Source: Tissierella pigra
GTDB lineage: Bacteria > Bacillota > Clostridia > Tissierellales > Tissierellaceae
DNA length: 51,951 bases
Reading direction: 5' to 3'
NCBI RefSeq assembly: GCF_009695605.1
Contig: NZ_VUNQ01000025.1
Coordinates: 1 to 51,951, forward strand
Part shown: in pieces, positions 24,595 to 32,344 of the stretch
Numbering within the stretch: the stretch's first letter is position 1
How the letters are laid out: each line of letters begins with the position of its first letter
Notes under the pieces: model-generated
Told to the model about the DNA's origin: nothing
What the model saw: only the letters and a program-made list of their open reading frames with translations
Databases searched by the model: none
Position numbers and translations under genes: made by a program

Positions 24595-26016
24595 TTATCT
24601 TACCCTATCCTTTTCTATTTCCTTTTTAACTATACTATTATTACCTAAAATCTCATCTATCTTTCTTTCTGCATTTCTTATTTTATTTACTCTGTCTTGA
24701 AGGTTTTTAAAGTCTTTATTAATATTTTCTATTTCACTATTAAAGTCCTTTGAAGTTAATAATACCTTTTCTATATCAGTGTTTAAATCTATATTAAGTT
24801 TTTCTAACTGAGATTTTGCGTGTTCAAAGGAAAGTATTTCTCCTTCATTTTTTCTATAGAAGTTTTTTTTATTAAATACTGTAGCTTCATATTTTTCATA
24901 TAAATCTTTATATTTATTATAGGTGCTTAGATATTTGGCTACTTCATTAAAGAATCTAGAATTATCTTCTAGTTCCTTTATATCCTTATTGATCTTACTA
25001 GCCATAGTATTTAATTCTTTGATCCTTAAATCAATATCACTTCTTCTGTCTATCTTCTCATTTCTAAGTAAAAGAATTGTTTCTGCTAAGTCTTTTACAT
25101 CCCTGTATTTTTCATTCCTTGCTTTAAAATATAATTGTTGTTCTATGGTATAAACTTTCTTATTTACACCTGATAAATTTCCTTTGATTTTCTGTGGCAT
25201 TATGCTTGTCCTTCTAAATCTGGACTTGTTTTTACTTCTTTCTTCTATCCTAAGCTTAAGTTGTTCTTCAGTATAATCAGATCCTAAAGTCTTGCCCCTT
25301 GTAAATCTTTGTTGCCCTAAGTTTTCTAATTTAAAAGCTATATGTTTTCCTGTCTTTACTTCTATTCCTTTAGATTTAATTATCATTAAAAATTCATCAT
25401 AATCCTTTGATTTTTCTATTGATTCATCCAGTATATCTTTTATCTGCTGTTTCCAGCTCTTGCCTTTTTGATTTTCTTCCCATTCTTTGTAGTGTTGTCC
25501 TCTTTCATTTTTAGGTTCTACTACTGATAAATCATTTTCTAAACATAGCCTATCACTTATTTTTCTTACATCCTTGGCAGATCTCCACTCATCTTTAAAT
25601 TTACCTTCTGAATTTAAATTAGTAGAATTAAAAATTATATGATTATGTATATGTGCCTTATCTACATGGGTGGCTATTACAAATTGATGGTTCTCTTTGG
25701 TAAATTCTTTGGCAAGTTTTATTCCTATTTCGTGGGCCAATTCTGGTTCTACTTCACCTGGTTTAAAAGCCTGTCTTAAATGATAGGCTAGAACATCCCC
25801 ATTTCTTTTGGTTTCATTTCCTGTAATATTTTCATAAAGATTTTTATTTAAGGCAAATTCTAAATAGGCAGTGTCTACTTCACATTCAAAAGCTGAAACA
25901 AGTTCTTCATTATTTGTTTTATCTTTATTTATAATATAATCTAGTCTACCTTTTAAGGTATTATTAGTTGAACTTGATGTGCTGGATTTTATTTTAGATA
26001 ATCTTGTTACTGCCAC
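24595..26016 (-). CDS. MOBP-type relaxase
   Basis: A 473-aa relaxase/mobilisation nuclease. The catalytic tyrosine is probably Y27 (LDYIIN). The HUH-type metal motif is KAHIHNHIIFN at residues 120-130, preceded by H117. The C-terminal half is a charged coiled coil. Relaxases of this group nick oriT, stay bound to the 5' end, and are carried by the coupling protein to the recipient. The GTG start follows AAAGGAG. MobC lies 20 bp upstream in the same operon and the candidate oriT is just beyond MobC. Confidence 0.93.
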   Translation of the reverse strand: MAVTRLSKIKSSTSSSTNNTLKGRLDYIINKDKTNNEELVSAFECEVDTAYLEFALNKNLYENITGNETKRNGDVLAYHLRQAFKPGEVEPELAHEIGIKLAKEFTKENHQFVIATHVDKAHIHNHIIFNSTNLNSEGKFKDEWRSAKDVRKISDRLCLENDLSVVEPKNERGQHYKEWEENQKGKSWKQQIKDILDESIEKSKDYDEFLMIIKSKGIEVKTGKHIAFKLENLGQQRFTRGKTLGSDYTEEQLKLRIEERSKNKSRFRRTSIMPQKIKGNLSGVNKKVYTIEQQLYFKARNEKYRDVKDLAETILLLRNEKIDRRSDIDLRIKELNTMASKINKDIKELEDNSRFFNEVAKYLSTYNKYKDLYEKYEATVFNKKNFYRKNEGEILSFEHAKSQLEKLNIDLNTDIEKVLLTSKDFNSEIENINKDFKNLQDRVNKIRNAERKIDEILGNNSIVKKEIEKDRVR

Positions 26017-26036
26017 TTATCTCAGCTCCTTTCAAT

Positions 26037-26375
26037 CTATATTATTTCTTGAAAGTTTAGTAGAATTTCCCTTTGCATCTTTTTTATTTCTTTAGTGATT
26101 TCCTCTACTCTTTTTACATCTTCTGGGGAAATATAATTAAGTGCATTTAGTTGTTTTGTTATTTGGTTTAAGTTGTTTCCAATTTTACTAATTTGACTAT
26201 TATGATCTTTAATTATTGATAAGTCTACATTTATTATTAGGCCATCACAAAGCATTTTTCTTACATATGCACTCTTATTTTTTATTCCTGCTTCTTCAAT
26301 TTTCTTATTTATTATCTCCTGCTCTTCATCTGAAAGATAGACTTTTAATTCATTTTTCCTTGCTCTATTAGCCAT
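26037..26375 (-). CDS. mobC: MobC-like relaxosome accessory protein
   Basis: A 112-aa MobC-family protein. The N-terminal ribbon-helix-helix (ELKVYLSDEEQEIINKKIEE, then NKSAYVRKML) is followed by GNNLNQITKQLNAL, the conserved block of plasmid mobilisation relaxosome proteins. It binds oriT and helps the relaxase open the strand. The ribosome site AAGGAG precedes the ATG. It opens the minus-strand mobilisation operon beside the candidate oriT. Confidence 0.92.
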   Translation of the reverse strand: MANRARKNELKVYLSDEEQEIINKKIEEAGIKNKSAYVRKMLCDGLIINVDLSIIKDHNSQISKIGNNLNQITKQLNALNYISPEDVKRVEEITKEIKKMQREILLNFQEII

Positions 26376-26400
26376 AATCTTTCACTCCTTGTCTTTAGAT

Positions 26401-26450
26401 AACATTAAAGAATAGAAAAATTGAGTAACTTTTTTCTATCTTTAATGTTA
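26401..26450. repeat. Long imperfect hairpin in the MobC leader
   Basis: AACATTAAAG plus ATAGAAAAA on the left pairs with TTTTTCTATCTTTAATGTT on the right, about 19 bp with a single bulged base, around a 10-base loop. It lies between the candidate oriT and the MobC start codon. It could be an attenuator or the binding site for a relaxosome protein. Confidence 0.6.
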
Positions 26451-26520
26451 TTTTAAAATCATAATAGCTCTATCAAATCTGATTTTTATTTGATTATGCT
26501 ATTGTGTTCCTTAATTTTCT

Positions 26521-26645
26521 TCAGGGGTTTGGGGATACTCCCCAATCGGGTTTGGGTGGAAGCCCAACAAGCTAAATTTTATAAATTACCATGAGGTGAT
26601 TTTATAAAATTGTATGTGTTGAGGGAACACATACCCTGCTTGCAA
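26521..26645. other. oriT: Candidate origin of transfer (oriT)
   Basis: The region holds a dense set of inverted repeats: TGGGGA/TCCCCA (26530-26545), TTGGG/CCCAA (26552-26567), a 16-17-bp near-perfect repeat (26575-26590 with 26595-26611, core TTTTATAAA), and a perfect 9-bp repeat GTATGTGTT/AACACATAC (26612-26620, 26626-26634). The last is followed at once by ACCCTGCTTG. MOBP-type nic sites share a pyrimidine-rich core ending in CTG|C just after such a hairpin, so nicking between 26638 and 26639 is predicted. Its position directly upstream of mobC and the relaxase is the usual one. The gene-free stretch 26376-26800 is otherwise covered by the hairpins listed separately. Confidence 0.6.
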
Positions 26646-26710
26646 TTCTGTAATATCTTACTTAGATTATACCCCTGAAAAATCTTTTAAGCGAGTTTTG
26701 TTTTTATAAT

Positions 26711-26763
26711 ACTTAAAAGAGAGAAAAACTTTTTTATAAGAAAAACATTTCTCTCTTTTAAGT
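26711..26763 (-). terminator. Perfect 16-bp inverted repeat, likely terminator of the EEP module
   Basis: Arms 26711-26726 and 26748-26763 (ACTTAAAAGAGAGAAA and its inverse) are perfect, around a 21-bp AT-rich loop. It lies 38 bp beyond the stop of the 26801-27274 gene and separates that transcript from the oriT region. There is no clean T run after the stem, so a processing or protein-binding role is also possible. Confidence 0.5.
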
Positions 26764-26800
26764 AAATGTATCTTAATTCCATTGTTTTTATCATTAAGTT

Positions 26801-27274
26801 TTAAAATGGTATTTCAAAATCTGGTTCTTTTCCAATTTGTTCTGACAATGCCATAATAGATCTTATAATATTAGTCATTTGTTTTGATGCTAATATATTT
26901 TCTAATAATCTTATGAAGTTTTCTTTATCCGTTGCTTCTAATACATATTCACCATGTTCATTATTACCTATCTGATAAAGAGGATCTAAATCTATATCTT
27001 GAATATTAACATTTAAAATTACTCTAACAGGATATATACTTACATTATATTCAATTCTGAAAATTGGATAATTATAATTTTCCATTCTATAACTTATTAA
27101 ACTTACATCATAGGCAAACTCAGCATCCTTTAATCTTTTATTCTTTATTTCTTTTATTTCTACATTGACTAATCCAGAAGTTATTTCACCTAAAATTTTA
27201 TCTTGTTCTTTTATGATAGTATTTGGAACTATAATCTTATCCTCTTTTTTGATATCTCCCCATAGACTTCCCAT
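26801..27274 (-). CDS. Hypothetical protein paired with an EEP nuclease (157 aa)
   Basis: The product (MGSLWGDIKKEDKIIVPNTI...) is a soluble protein predicted to be rich in beta strands in the middle and helical at the end, with no motif I can name. Its ATG follows the stop of the EEP-nuclease gene with no spacing, and the ribosome site (AGGAGG) lies inside the end of that gene, so the two are translated together. Obligate pairing suggests an antitoxin, inhibitor or specificity partner of the nuclease. Confidence 0.7.
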   Translation of the reverse strand: MGSLWGDIKKEDKIIVPNTIIKEQDKILGEITSGLVNVEIKEIKNKRLKDAEFAYDVSLISYRMENYNYPIFRIEYNVSIYPVRVILNVNIQDIDLDPLYQIGNNEHGEYVLEATDKENFIRLLENILASKQMTNIIRSIMALSEQIGKEPDFEIPF

Positions 27275-28276
27275 CTATACACCTCCTAATTTAAAATATA
27301 AAGGAAAATGATCACTTATCCCTTTATCTGGTATACCAGAGTCTTTCTTTAAAATATATTTGCCTACTTGTGTTATTATCTTTATATCATTTACATTTAC
27401 TATATCTGCTATTTCTGGCCTTACTATGAACTGATCTAAAATATTCCAGTAATAATTGGTTATTTGCGATGAATTATAATAATAAGTTCCATCTCCATTC
27501 TCATCCCCTAGCTTATTCCACATTGGATTATAAAACATATCATAAGATTCTTCATAAACAATTCTACGAATTTTTTTTGCTATATTTTTGGATGACAAAG
27601 CATGTAATGTATCTGCATTTACCATTGAATCTTCAAAAGGATTTATATTAAAGTCTCCCATTACTAATGTATATCTGTTCAAAACATATGCTTTATTTAT
27701 TTCAAAATATTGATATAGTTTCTTTTCTTTAATTAAAACATCTCCTATTTTAATTATTATATCTCCTATATTCAAATCTGATTTATTATATATTTTCAAT
27801 TTATCTTTTATATCTTTGTCAGTTGCCATATTTATAATGTTATCTAAAAGCTCCTTTAATCTCTCAAATTGTAGAATTTGTTCTGCATCTTCTAATTTCA
27901 TTCTAAAACTTCTCAAAATTGAATTCATAGTAGATTCTTTTATATGTAACTTACTTGGAAAATGAACGACAGCTATTAGTATCTTTTCACCTTTAGAATT
28001 ACTTATAGAAACTATTCTAAAATATTTACTATCTGTAAATATGTAGTTTGGTAATATTTCGTACCTACTTAGTATGTTTATTCGATTATCATTTATATCT
28101 GGCACTATATAATATATTAATCCTTTATCATAAAGTCGTTTTCTTAATTCTATTAATTCTCCTGAATCATTATTATATTCAGCTAAACCTACAAAATCAC
28201 AATCTCCATCTATTATCAATTCTTCCAATATATGATTATTATCATTTCTATTTGTATTCCAAAATAAATAATTCAT
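27275..28276 (-). CDS. Endonuclease/exonuclease/phosphatase (EEP, DNase I-like) family protein
   Basis: A 333-aa EEP-superfamily protein. The metal- and substrate-binding motifs are in order: FWNTN near residue 5, GLAEYN with E33, VVHFPS with H105, MGDFNINPFE at 206-215 and the final SDHFPLYF with D322-H323. The family includes DNase I, exonuclease III and toxin-like nucleases. There is no signal peptide, so it acts in the cytoplasm. Insertions between motifs (residues ~110-200) are unlike DNA-repair enzymes of the family. With its coupled partner it forms a compact two-gene module between oriT and the Shedu-like gene. Confidence 0.85.
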   Translation of the reverse strand: MNYLFWNTNRNDNNHILEELIIDGDCDFVGLAEYNNDSGELIELRKRLYDKGLIYYIVPDINDNRINILSRYEILPNYIFTDSKYFRIVSISNSKGEKILIAVVHFPSKLHIKESTMNSILRSFRMKLEDAEQILQFERLKELLDNIINMATDKDIKDKLKIYNKSDLNIGDIIIKIGDVLIKEKKLYQYFEINKAYVLNRYTLVMGDFNINPFEDSMVNADTLHALSSKNIAKKIRRIVYEESYDMFYNPMWNKLGDENGDGTYYYNSSQITNYYWNILDQFIVRPEIADIVNVNDIKIITQVGKYILKKDSGIPDKGISDHFPLYFKLGGV

Positions 28277-28783
28277 ATCATCAACTCTTTATATATATTT
28301 TAAATTTACTATCTAACTTTTTAAATCTTTATATCTTTTTATACTTTATAAAATCAGAAAACATTCTTTTTGTTTTCTAATGTTATTATCTTCTATATTT
28401 GTATAAAAAGTTCTATCAAATGTTCTTTTATTTAATTGTGCTATTTATATTACTTTGCATTAAGGATTGCAGTGGAAATCCTTTTTATCTGGTGTTTTTC
28501 CAGATAAAAAGATTGGAACATAAAGTCTGTTCTCTGCCTTTTAAGGGGTAATGGTCTAATTATTTATAGTCTTGGCTTAAGTTTCCCAATACTTTCTTTC
28601 TACAAGCAAAGTCTATTTATTTATTTGCTATAAAACCTAAAAATTCAAAATATTACTAGCATAAATTATTTAAAATCTTTTTATAATTAATTACCTTTGA
28701 CTTTTGTTTTGTATAACCTTTTTCTAACTATAAGTATCATTACACCTTGGCATATCATTCCTTTATTAATACCATTTATTTAA
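28277..28783. other. Gene-free region with hairpins and a copy of the oriT-side motif
   Basis: I see no gene here. The stretch 28379-28446 is a diverged copy of 26443-26513 (shared TCTATCAAAT, then TTTTATTT and TGCTATT). A small hairpin AGAAAAC/GTTTTCT lies just before it (28357-28379). Further on are AAGGATT/AATCCTT (28462-28468, 28477-28483) and a perfect 12-bp repeat CTTTTTATCTGG with its inverse (28481-28492, 28500-28511). The first two overlap in three bases and are mutually exclusive. It may be a leader, an old oriT or a single-strand initiation site. Confidence 0.5.
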
Positions 28784-29575
28784 TTACCAAGCAGGTCTTT
28801 CTCCCAGTTTTTTTATATTATCAACTAATCTATCAAATGTAACAATTTTGGTATTTATTTTTTCATACATACTTTGACTCCGAACATCTAATGCTGTTTG
28901 ATTCATAAATTCCCTTCTACTAACAACTAAATAATAATATATTCTGTATACTGGAATATCAATCCCTTGTTGTAAAAGGCCTATGTTTCTTAAGAAATAA
29001 TCCCTATTACTATCAATCCATCTTTTCCAATCTTGTATTTGAGTTAAGCCCTTTCTTACACTTTCACTTTCTGTATTAGCTGTAGTAATAAGATACTCTG
29101 TGTTTGCCTTTTCAAATTCAACCAAGACAATACTATAACCATCTGAATTCTTTCCTAGTAGCATATAATCAACAGCATACTTATTTCCCAGTTGCTGTTC
29201 TGGGAAGAGATATGCATCATGATGTCCAAAATTATAATCCAAAAATATTGATCCTGGTATAAACCACTTTTTATTTTGTTTAATATATTTCTGAATATCT
29301 AATTCATTCTCCGCTGTATATATTATGTTATGAAATTTATTAGACTCTAACCCGAAGTCTAAATCCTTATATTCTCCTAAGTATAAAAAGTTATTAGGAA
29401 AAAGAGAGCTCTTATGCCAAATAAACTTTCTTATTTCTTTGTCTGGGTGGGAATACCTTGGAAAATTTCGATTATTTTTAATTCCCTTCCTTAATTCATA
29501 TGCTAATTCACTTTCATATGCCTCATATTCCTCTTCTGTTAATATTACTTCATAATCCCTTTCTTGTAATCTCAT
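28784..29575 (-). CDS. Shedu-like (DUF4263) nuclease
   Basis: A 263-aa protein with the Shedu/DUF4263 layout: ENELDIQKYIKQNKKWF at residues 89-105, then the PD-(D/E)XK core NKYAVDYMLL (D136) and VLVEFEKA (E153, E155, K156), and KGLTQIQDWKRWI with the conserved glutamine and tryptophan. The VEFEK form, rather than the usual E-x-K, is characteristic of one branch of this family. SduA proteins are single-gene anti-phage nucleases. The gene stands alone on the minus strand, upstream of the EEP module and downstream of the RadC operon. Confidence 0.85.
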   Translation of the reverse strand: MRLQERDYEVILTEEEYEAYESELAYELRKGIKNNRNFPRYSHPDKEIRKFIWHKSSLFPNNFLYLGEYKDLDFGLESNKFHNIIYTAENELDIQKYIKQNKKWFIPGSIFLDYNFGHHDAYLFPEQQLGNKYAVDYMLLGKNSDGYSIVLVEFEKANTEYLITTANTESESVRKGLTQIQDWKRWIDSNRDYFLRNIGLLQQGIDIPVYRIYYYLVVSRREFMNQTALDVRSQSMYEKINTKIVTFDRLVDNIKKLGERPAW

Positions 29576-29661
29576 CTTTTCCCCCTAAGAAACATATTCA
29601 TTCTATCTTTAAATCAATCTCAGTATTTATTAATTCTAAAATTACTTAATTATAATATTTA

Positions 29662-30402
29662 TTAATTTCTTTCTAATTCTATTTTTACTTGAGGCTTTTT
29701 ATCCTTATTTACTTCTTTAGATTTTTCCTTAGCTCTATCTATCTTATCCGATAGGCTTGTCCTTTCTTTAGCCAGGCTTCCATAGGATGTTTCAAATTCA
29801 CTTACCAATGCAGATTCATTATGTTCTTTAAAAGAATAATAACTATTTCTTCCTGTTATTATATGATCTAGTACCTTAATCCCTAAGGCACTCCCTGCTT
29901 CCACCAGTCTAGCTGTAATACCTCTATCCTCTACTGATGGATGAGGATTCCCTGATGGGTGATTGTGAGATATTATGATACTATTACTATCTAACATTAA
30001 GGCTTCCTTCATAATATCCCTTGGATGGACCAATGAAGCACTTAATGTTCCTGTAAATATTATCTTTGCCTCTATAACTTGATTTTTAGTATCTAAAAAG
30101 GCAACTGATAAATATTCTCTATCCATAATATTATTAAACCTATTTTGAAAATAACTGCCTATATCCTGTGGACTTGTTATTTTATAAATGTCTTTATGTT
30201 GAGAAAGATTATTATATAAATTATTCATTTCATTTATAGATTTAATCTTATTTAACTGACTTTCATTTGTTGTAAGGGATGCTGGATGCTCAAATATAGA
30301 ATTGATACTATATTCTTTCAAGTAATTTTTAAGTGTAGCTTTAGATACTCCTGTTAATTTACTAAATAATTCTATGAATTTACTTTCATCTTGTTTATAC
30401 AT
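29662..30402 (-). CDS. RadC-like JAB/MPN domain protein with a shared C-terminal tail
   Basis: A 246-aa RadC-family protein. The JAMM metal site is SHNHPSGNPHPSVED (H-x-H-P-x-G-x7-D) near residues 144-158. RadC homologues are common on mobile elements and are often found with antirestriction genes; the old assignment to recombination repair is doubtful. The last ~27 residues (KIDRAKEKSKEVNKDKKPQ, ending ELERN) fall outside the domain and closely match the tails of the ArdC-like, LPD-like and PcfB-like proteins encoded in the transfer operon, which suggests a common recognition signal. Confidence 0.88.
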   Translation of the reverse strand: MYKQDESKFIELFSKLTGVSKATLKNYLKEYSINSIFEHPASLTTNESQLNKIKSINEMNNLYNNLSQHKDIYKITSPQDIGSYFQNRFNNIMDREYLSVAFLDTKNQVIEAKIIFTGTLSASLVHPRDIMKEALMLDSNSIIISHNHPSGNPHPSVEDRGITARLVEAGSALGIKVLDHIITGRNSYYSFKEHNESALVSEFETSYGSLAKERTSLSDKIDRAKEKSKEVNKDKKPQVKIELERN

Positions 30403-30637
30403 GATAAATATCCTCCATAATATCTAGTAACTCCTTTAAATCTTTTATTTTATTAACCATATCTTCATTATCAATAAAATCACCAGGAGAATTCATAAAT
30501 CTTACAAAGTCATTATCATTTTTAAATTCAATATTAAAATCTTCACCTATTATGTCTTTTATAAGGGTCATGGCATTTATAAAATTTCTTTCATCAATAA
30601 CAAAATTCGTTTTATTTAAATCTTCTTCGTATTTCAT
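30395..30637 (-). CDS. Small acidic hypothetical protein
   Basis: An 80-aa acidic protein (MKYEEDLNKTNFVIDERNFI...) whose 3' end overlaps the RadC-like start by 8 bases. No named domain, and no membrane segment. Small size and strong negative charge are features of DNA-mimic antirestriction proteins, but also of many ordinary small proteins. It is translated between the partition genes and RadC. Confidence 0.6.
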   Translation of the reverse strand: MKYEEDLNKTNFVIDERNFINAMTLIKDIIGEDFNIEFKNDNDFVRFMNSPGDFIDNEDMVNKIKDLKELLDIMEDIYHV

Positions 30638-30693
30638 GTCACCACTCCTTTAGACTTTAAATACTTAAGGTTAACTTAATCCATATACATTAA

Positions 30694-30933
30694 CTATTTA
30701 TATTTCTCCATTTTTTCACCAAAATAAGCATCTAAGGCTTCTCTTACTATTTCTGAAAGATCTTTTCCTGTTTCAGCTTTTTCAAATGCAAGGGCTTTTA
30801 CATGGTCTGTTCCTATATAAAATGTTCTTGGAATTATATCTTTTTTATCTTCTTTCTTTTCCTCTGCCTGGACACTTACTATATCACTTACAACACTTTT
30901 TCTTTTGTTTTCTCTATCTGCTAACTTACTCAT
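30694..30933 (-). CDS. RHH partition partner of ParA
   Basis: A 79-aa protein with a disordered basic N terminus (MSKLADRENKRKSVVSDIVS) and a C-terminal ribbon-helix-helix (RTFYIGTDHVKALAFEKAET, then GKDLSEIVREALDAYF). Small RHH proteins encoded directly after a short ParA are the centromere-binding partners of type Ib partition systems (ParG/omega class); the free N-terminal arm normally stimulates the ATPase. It starts 15 bp after the ParA stop. Confidence 0.85.
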   Translation of the reverse strand: MSKLADRENKRKSVVSDIVSVQAEEKKEDKKDIIPRTFYIGTDHVKALAFEKAETGKDLSEIVREALDAYFGEKMEKYK

Positions 30934-30948
30934 TAAATTTCACTCCTT

Positions 30949-31731
30949 CTAATAATTTTCTATATAATTAAATACTTTTTCATATTCTTCTTTTATTTCT
31001 TTTGCTATTTCATTTTTAGGACTTACTACTAAAGGTAATCCTGCGTATATTCCATCCTTAATAGATACACTCTTCTTAACAATTCCAAGTAGATTATACT
31101 TGCTTTGTAAATGTTCTAAAACTTCATTAGCATCCTTAAGTCTTGATTCATATTTTGTAATTATTACCCCTAGAAATTCTAACTTACTATTTATAAGTTC
31201 CTTAATATCATCTACTACAGATAAAAGATCCCCTAATCCTCTGTAAGATAAGTAATCTGCTTCCGTTGGTATAATAAGATAATCTGATGCAGATAAGGCA
31301 TTTATAGTTAAATTACCTAGCGATGGAGAACAATCTATAAATATATAGTCATAATCATCTACTACCTTTTCTAATATCCTCTTTAAGGTTAATTCTTTAG
31401 CTGTAACTGTATTTAAAAGTGCTTCTTTAGTTGCTAAATCTATTATTGAAGGTATAAGGTAAAGATTTTCAATTCCTTCTACTGGATAAATAGCATTCCT
31501 AACATCCATGTTTTTACTTTTCTTATTTATCATTTCTTCAAATAAAGTAGCTATGTTTATTTCAAAATCAAGTGGCTCTGCACCTGTGGAAATAGTTAAA
31601 CTCCCCTGGCTATCTAAATCAATCATTAGTGTTTTGTAACCTTTCATAGCACTTAAAGTAGCAATATTATAGGTGGTTGTTGTCTTTGCTACTCCACCCT
31701 TCTGGTTACATATTGCAATTATTTTACTCAT
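30949..31731 (-). CDS. parA: ParA partition ATPase
   Basis: A 260-aa Walker-type ParA/Soj ATPase. The deviant Walker A NQKGGVAKTTTTYN is at residues 8-21, followed by LMIDLDSQGSLT and YIFIDCSPSLGNLT. Its length and lack of an N-terminal HTH put it in the Ib group, matching the small RHH partner. It segregates plasmid copies by forming a gradient on the nucleoid. The AT-rich repeats at 31745-31830, directly upstream, are a possible centromere. Confidence 0.93.
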   Translation of the reverse strand: MSKIIAICNQKGGVAKTTTTYNIATLSAMKGYKTLMIDLDSQGSLTISTGAEPLDFEINIATLFEEMINKKSKNMDVRNAIYPVEGIENLYLIPSIIDLATKEALLNTVTAKELTLKRILEKVVDDYDYIFIDCSPSLGNLTINALSASDYLIIPTEADYLSYRGLGDLLSVVDDIKELINSKLEFLGVIITKYESRLKDANEVLEHLQSKYNLLGIVKKSVSIKDGIYAGLPLVVSPKNEIAKEIKEEYEKVFNYIENY

Positions 31732-31871
31732 ATTATCCCCCTCCTTGTTTAATTTATTAATTTTTATATTTCAATATTATTTAATTATTGGATTATAAAA
31801 AAATAATATTTATTAATTTATTATAATTATATCATTAAAGTTATTATATTTCTATGTAATTCATTATAAAC
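31732..31871. promoter_or_regulatory. AT-rich repeats upstream of parA (possible centromere)
   Basis: The stretch holds several overlapping copies of A/T words such as TTTAATTTATTAATTT, ATTATTTAATTATT and ATTTATTAATTTATTATAAT, directly before the ParA ribosome site. Type Ib systems usually place their centromere repeats just upstream of parA, where the RHH protein also represses the operon. Low complexity makes it hard to define a repeat unit by eye. Confidence 0.4.
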
Positions 31872-32019
31872 TCAAAAAAACCCAGCTATTTTGAAATAGC
31901 TGGGTTTACAAACACTTTCTTCAGTTTTTTATTAGCCAGGCACTTCTGATAAACGCCTCAAACATATTTGGTTTTTTATTAGCCAGGCACTTCCAATAAA
32001 CGCCTCAAACATATACTTC
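31872..32019 (-). ncRNA. Tandem-repeat small RNA with pseudoknot potential (type III antitoxin-like)
   Basis: An extended -10 promoter (TGG then TATAAT, minus strand 32034-32026) predicts a start near 32019. Five bases later the RNA enters two 44-nt repeats (32014-31971 and 31967-31924, 42 of 44 identical) and then a perfect 14-bp terminator stem (31907-31894 with 31891-31878) followed by seven U. In each repeat AGGCG can pair with UGCCU, and the UUUAUU of that loop with AAUAAA just 3' of the stem: an H-type pseudoknot. In the second copy UUUAUC keeps five of six pairs. Two or more pseudoknot repeats ending in a terminator are the form of ToxI/TenpI/CptI antitoxin RNAs, and a TenpN-like gene lies at 33240. 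It could instead be a counter-transcript controlling the gene at 32345. Confidence 0.65.
31924..32014. repeat. Two 44-bp direct repeats, 47-bp period
   Basis: Copies 31924-31967 and 31971-32014 differ only at two adjacent positions (TG versus CA). They form the body of the small RNA on the minus strand. Short ATG frames (14 and 26 codons) occur inside, but they have no ribosome site. Confidence 0.95.
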
Positions 32020-32344
32020 ATATATATTATACCATAGAAGATATTTTGTTACTATACCAAAATTTTCTTTTACTTTTCCTTATGGTTAGTATTCATATGT
32101 TTTATGTATATGTTATAGTCTCTTTTAAATATTGTTATCGTTTCTTTTATAGTTTCTTTATAGTATAGTTAGTATGAAATATTCTTCGTTACTTTATGAT
32201 ATATTTGCAAGCATGTGTTCATTAATTATTGATATATGTTAACATATAATTTCTTATAGAAGAATGATTATAATCTTATTATTACTTTAAATTTCTCTTC
32301 CATTATGATATTATAATTTTATTAAATAAGTTCAGGAGGTATAT
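32020..32344. other. Leader between the small RNA and the HTH gene
   Basis: AT-rich DNA with no gene. It contains the minus-strand promoter of the small RNA (32026-32036) and must contain the plus-strand promoter of the HTH/toxin operon; TATAAT at 32309-32314 is one candidate -10. Repeated TTTATAGT words (near 32135-32175) are the only other structure I see. Confidence 0.4.

Noticed and set aside
28048-28380. 110-codon plus-strand frame over the EEP start
   Set aside because: Antisense to a well-supported gene with motifs, and composed of repetitive L/Y/H residues typical of an antisense shadow.
31924-32014. The two 44-bp repeats as a minimal CRISPR array
   Set aside because: The copies are separated by only 3 bp, no spacers or cas genes exist, and the repeats belong to a short transcript with its own promoter and terminator.
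31924-32014. Short peptides (14 and 26 codons) in the repeat RNA as a type I toxin
   Set aside because: No ribosome site precedes the ATG codons and the peptides lack a convincing membrane helix; paired RNA stems explain the conservation better.
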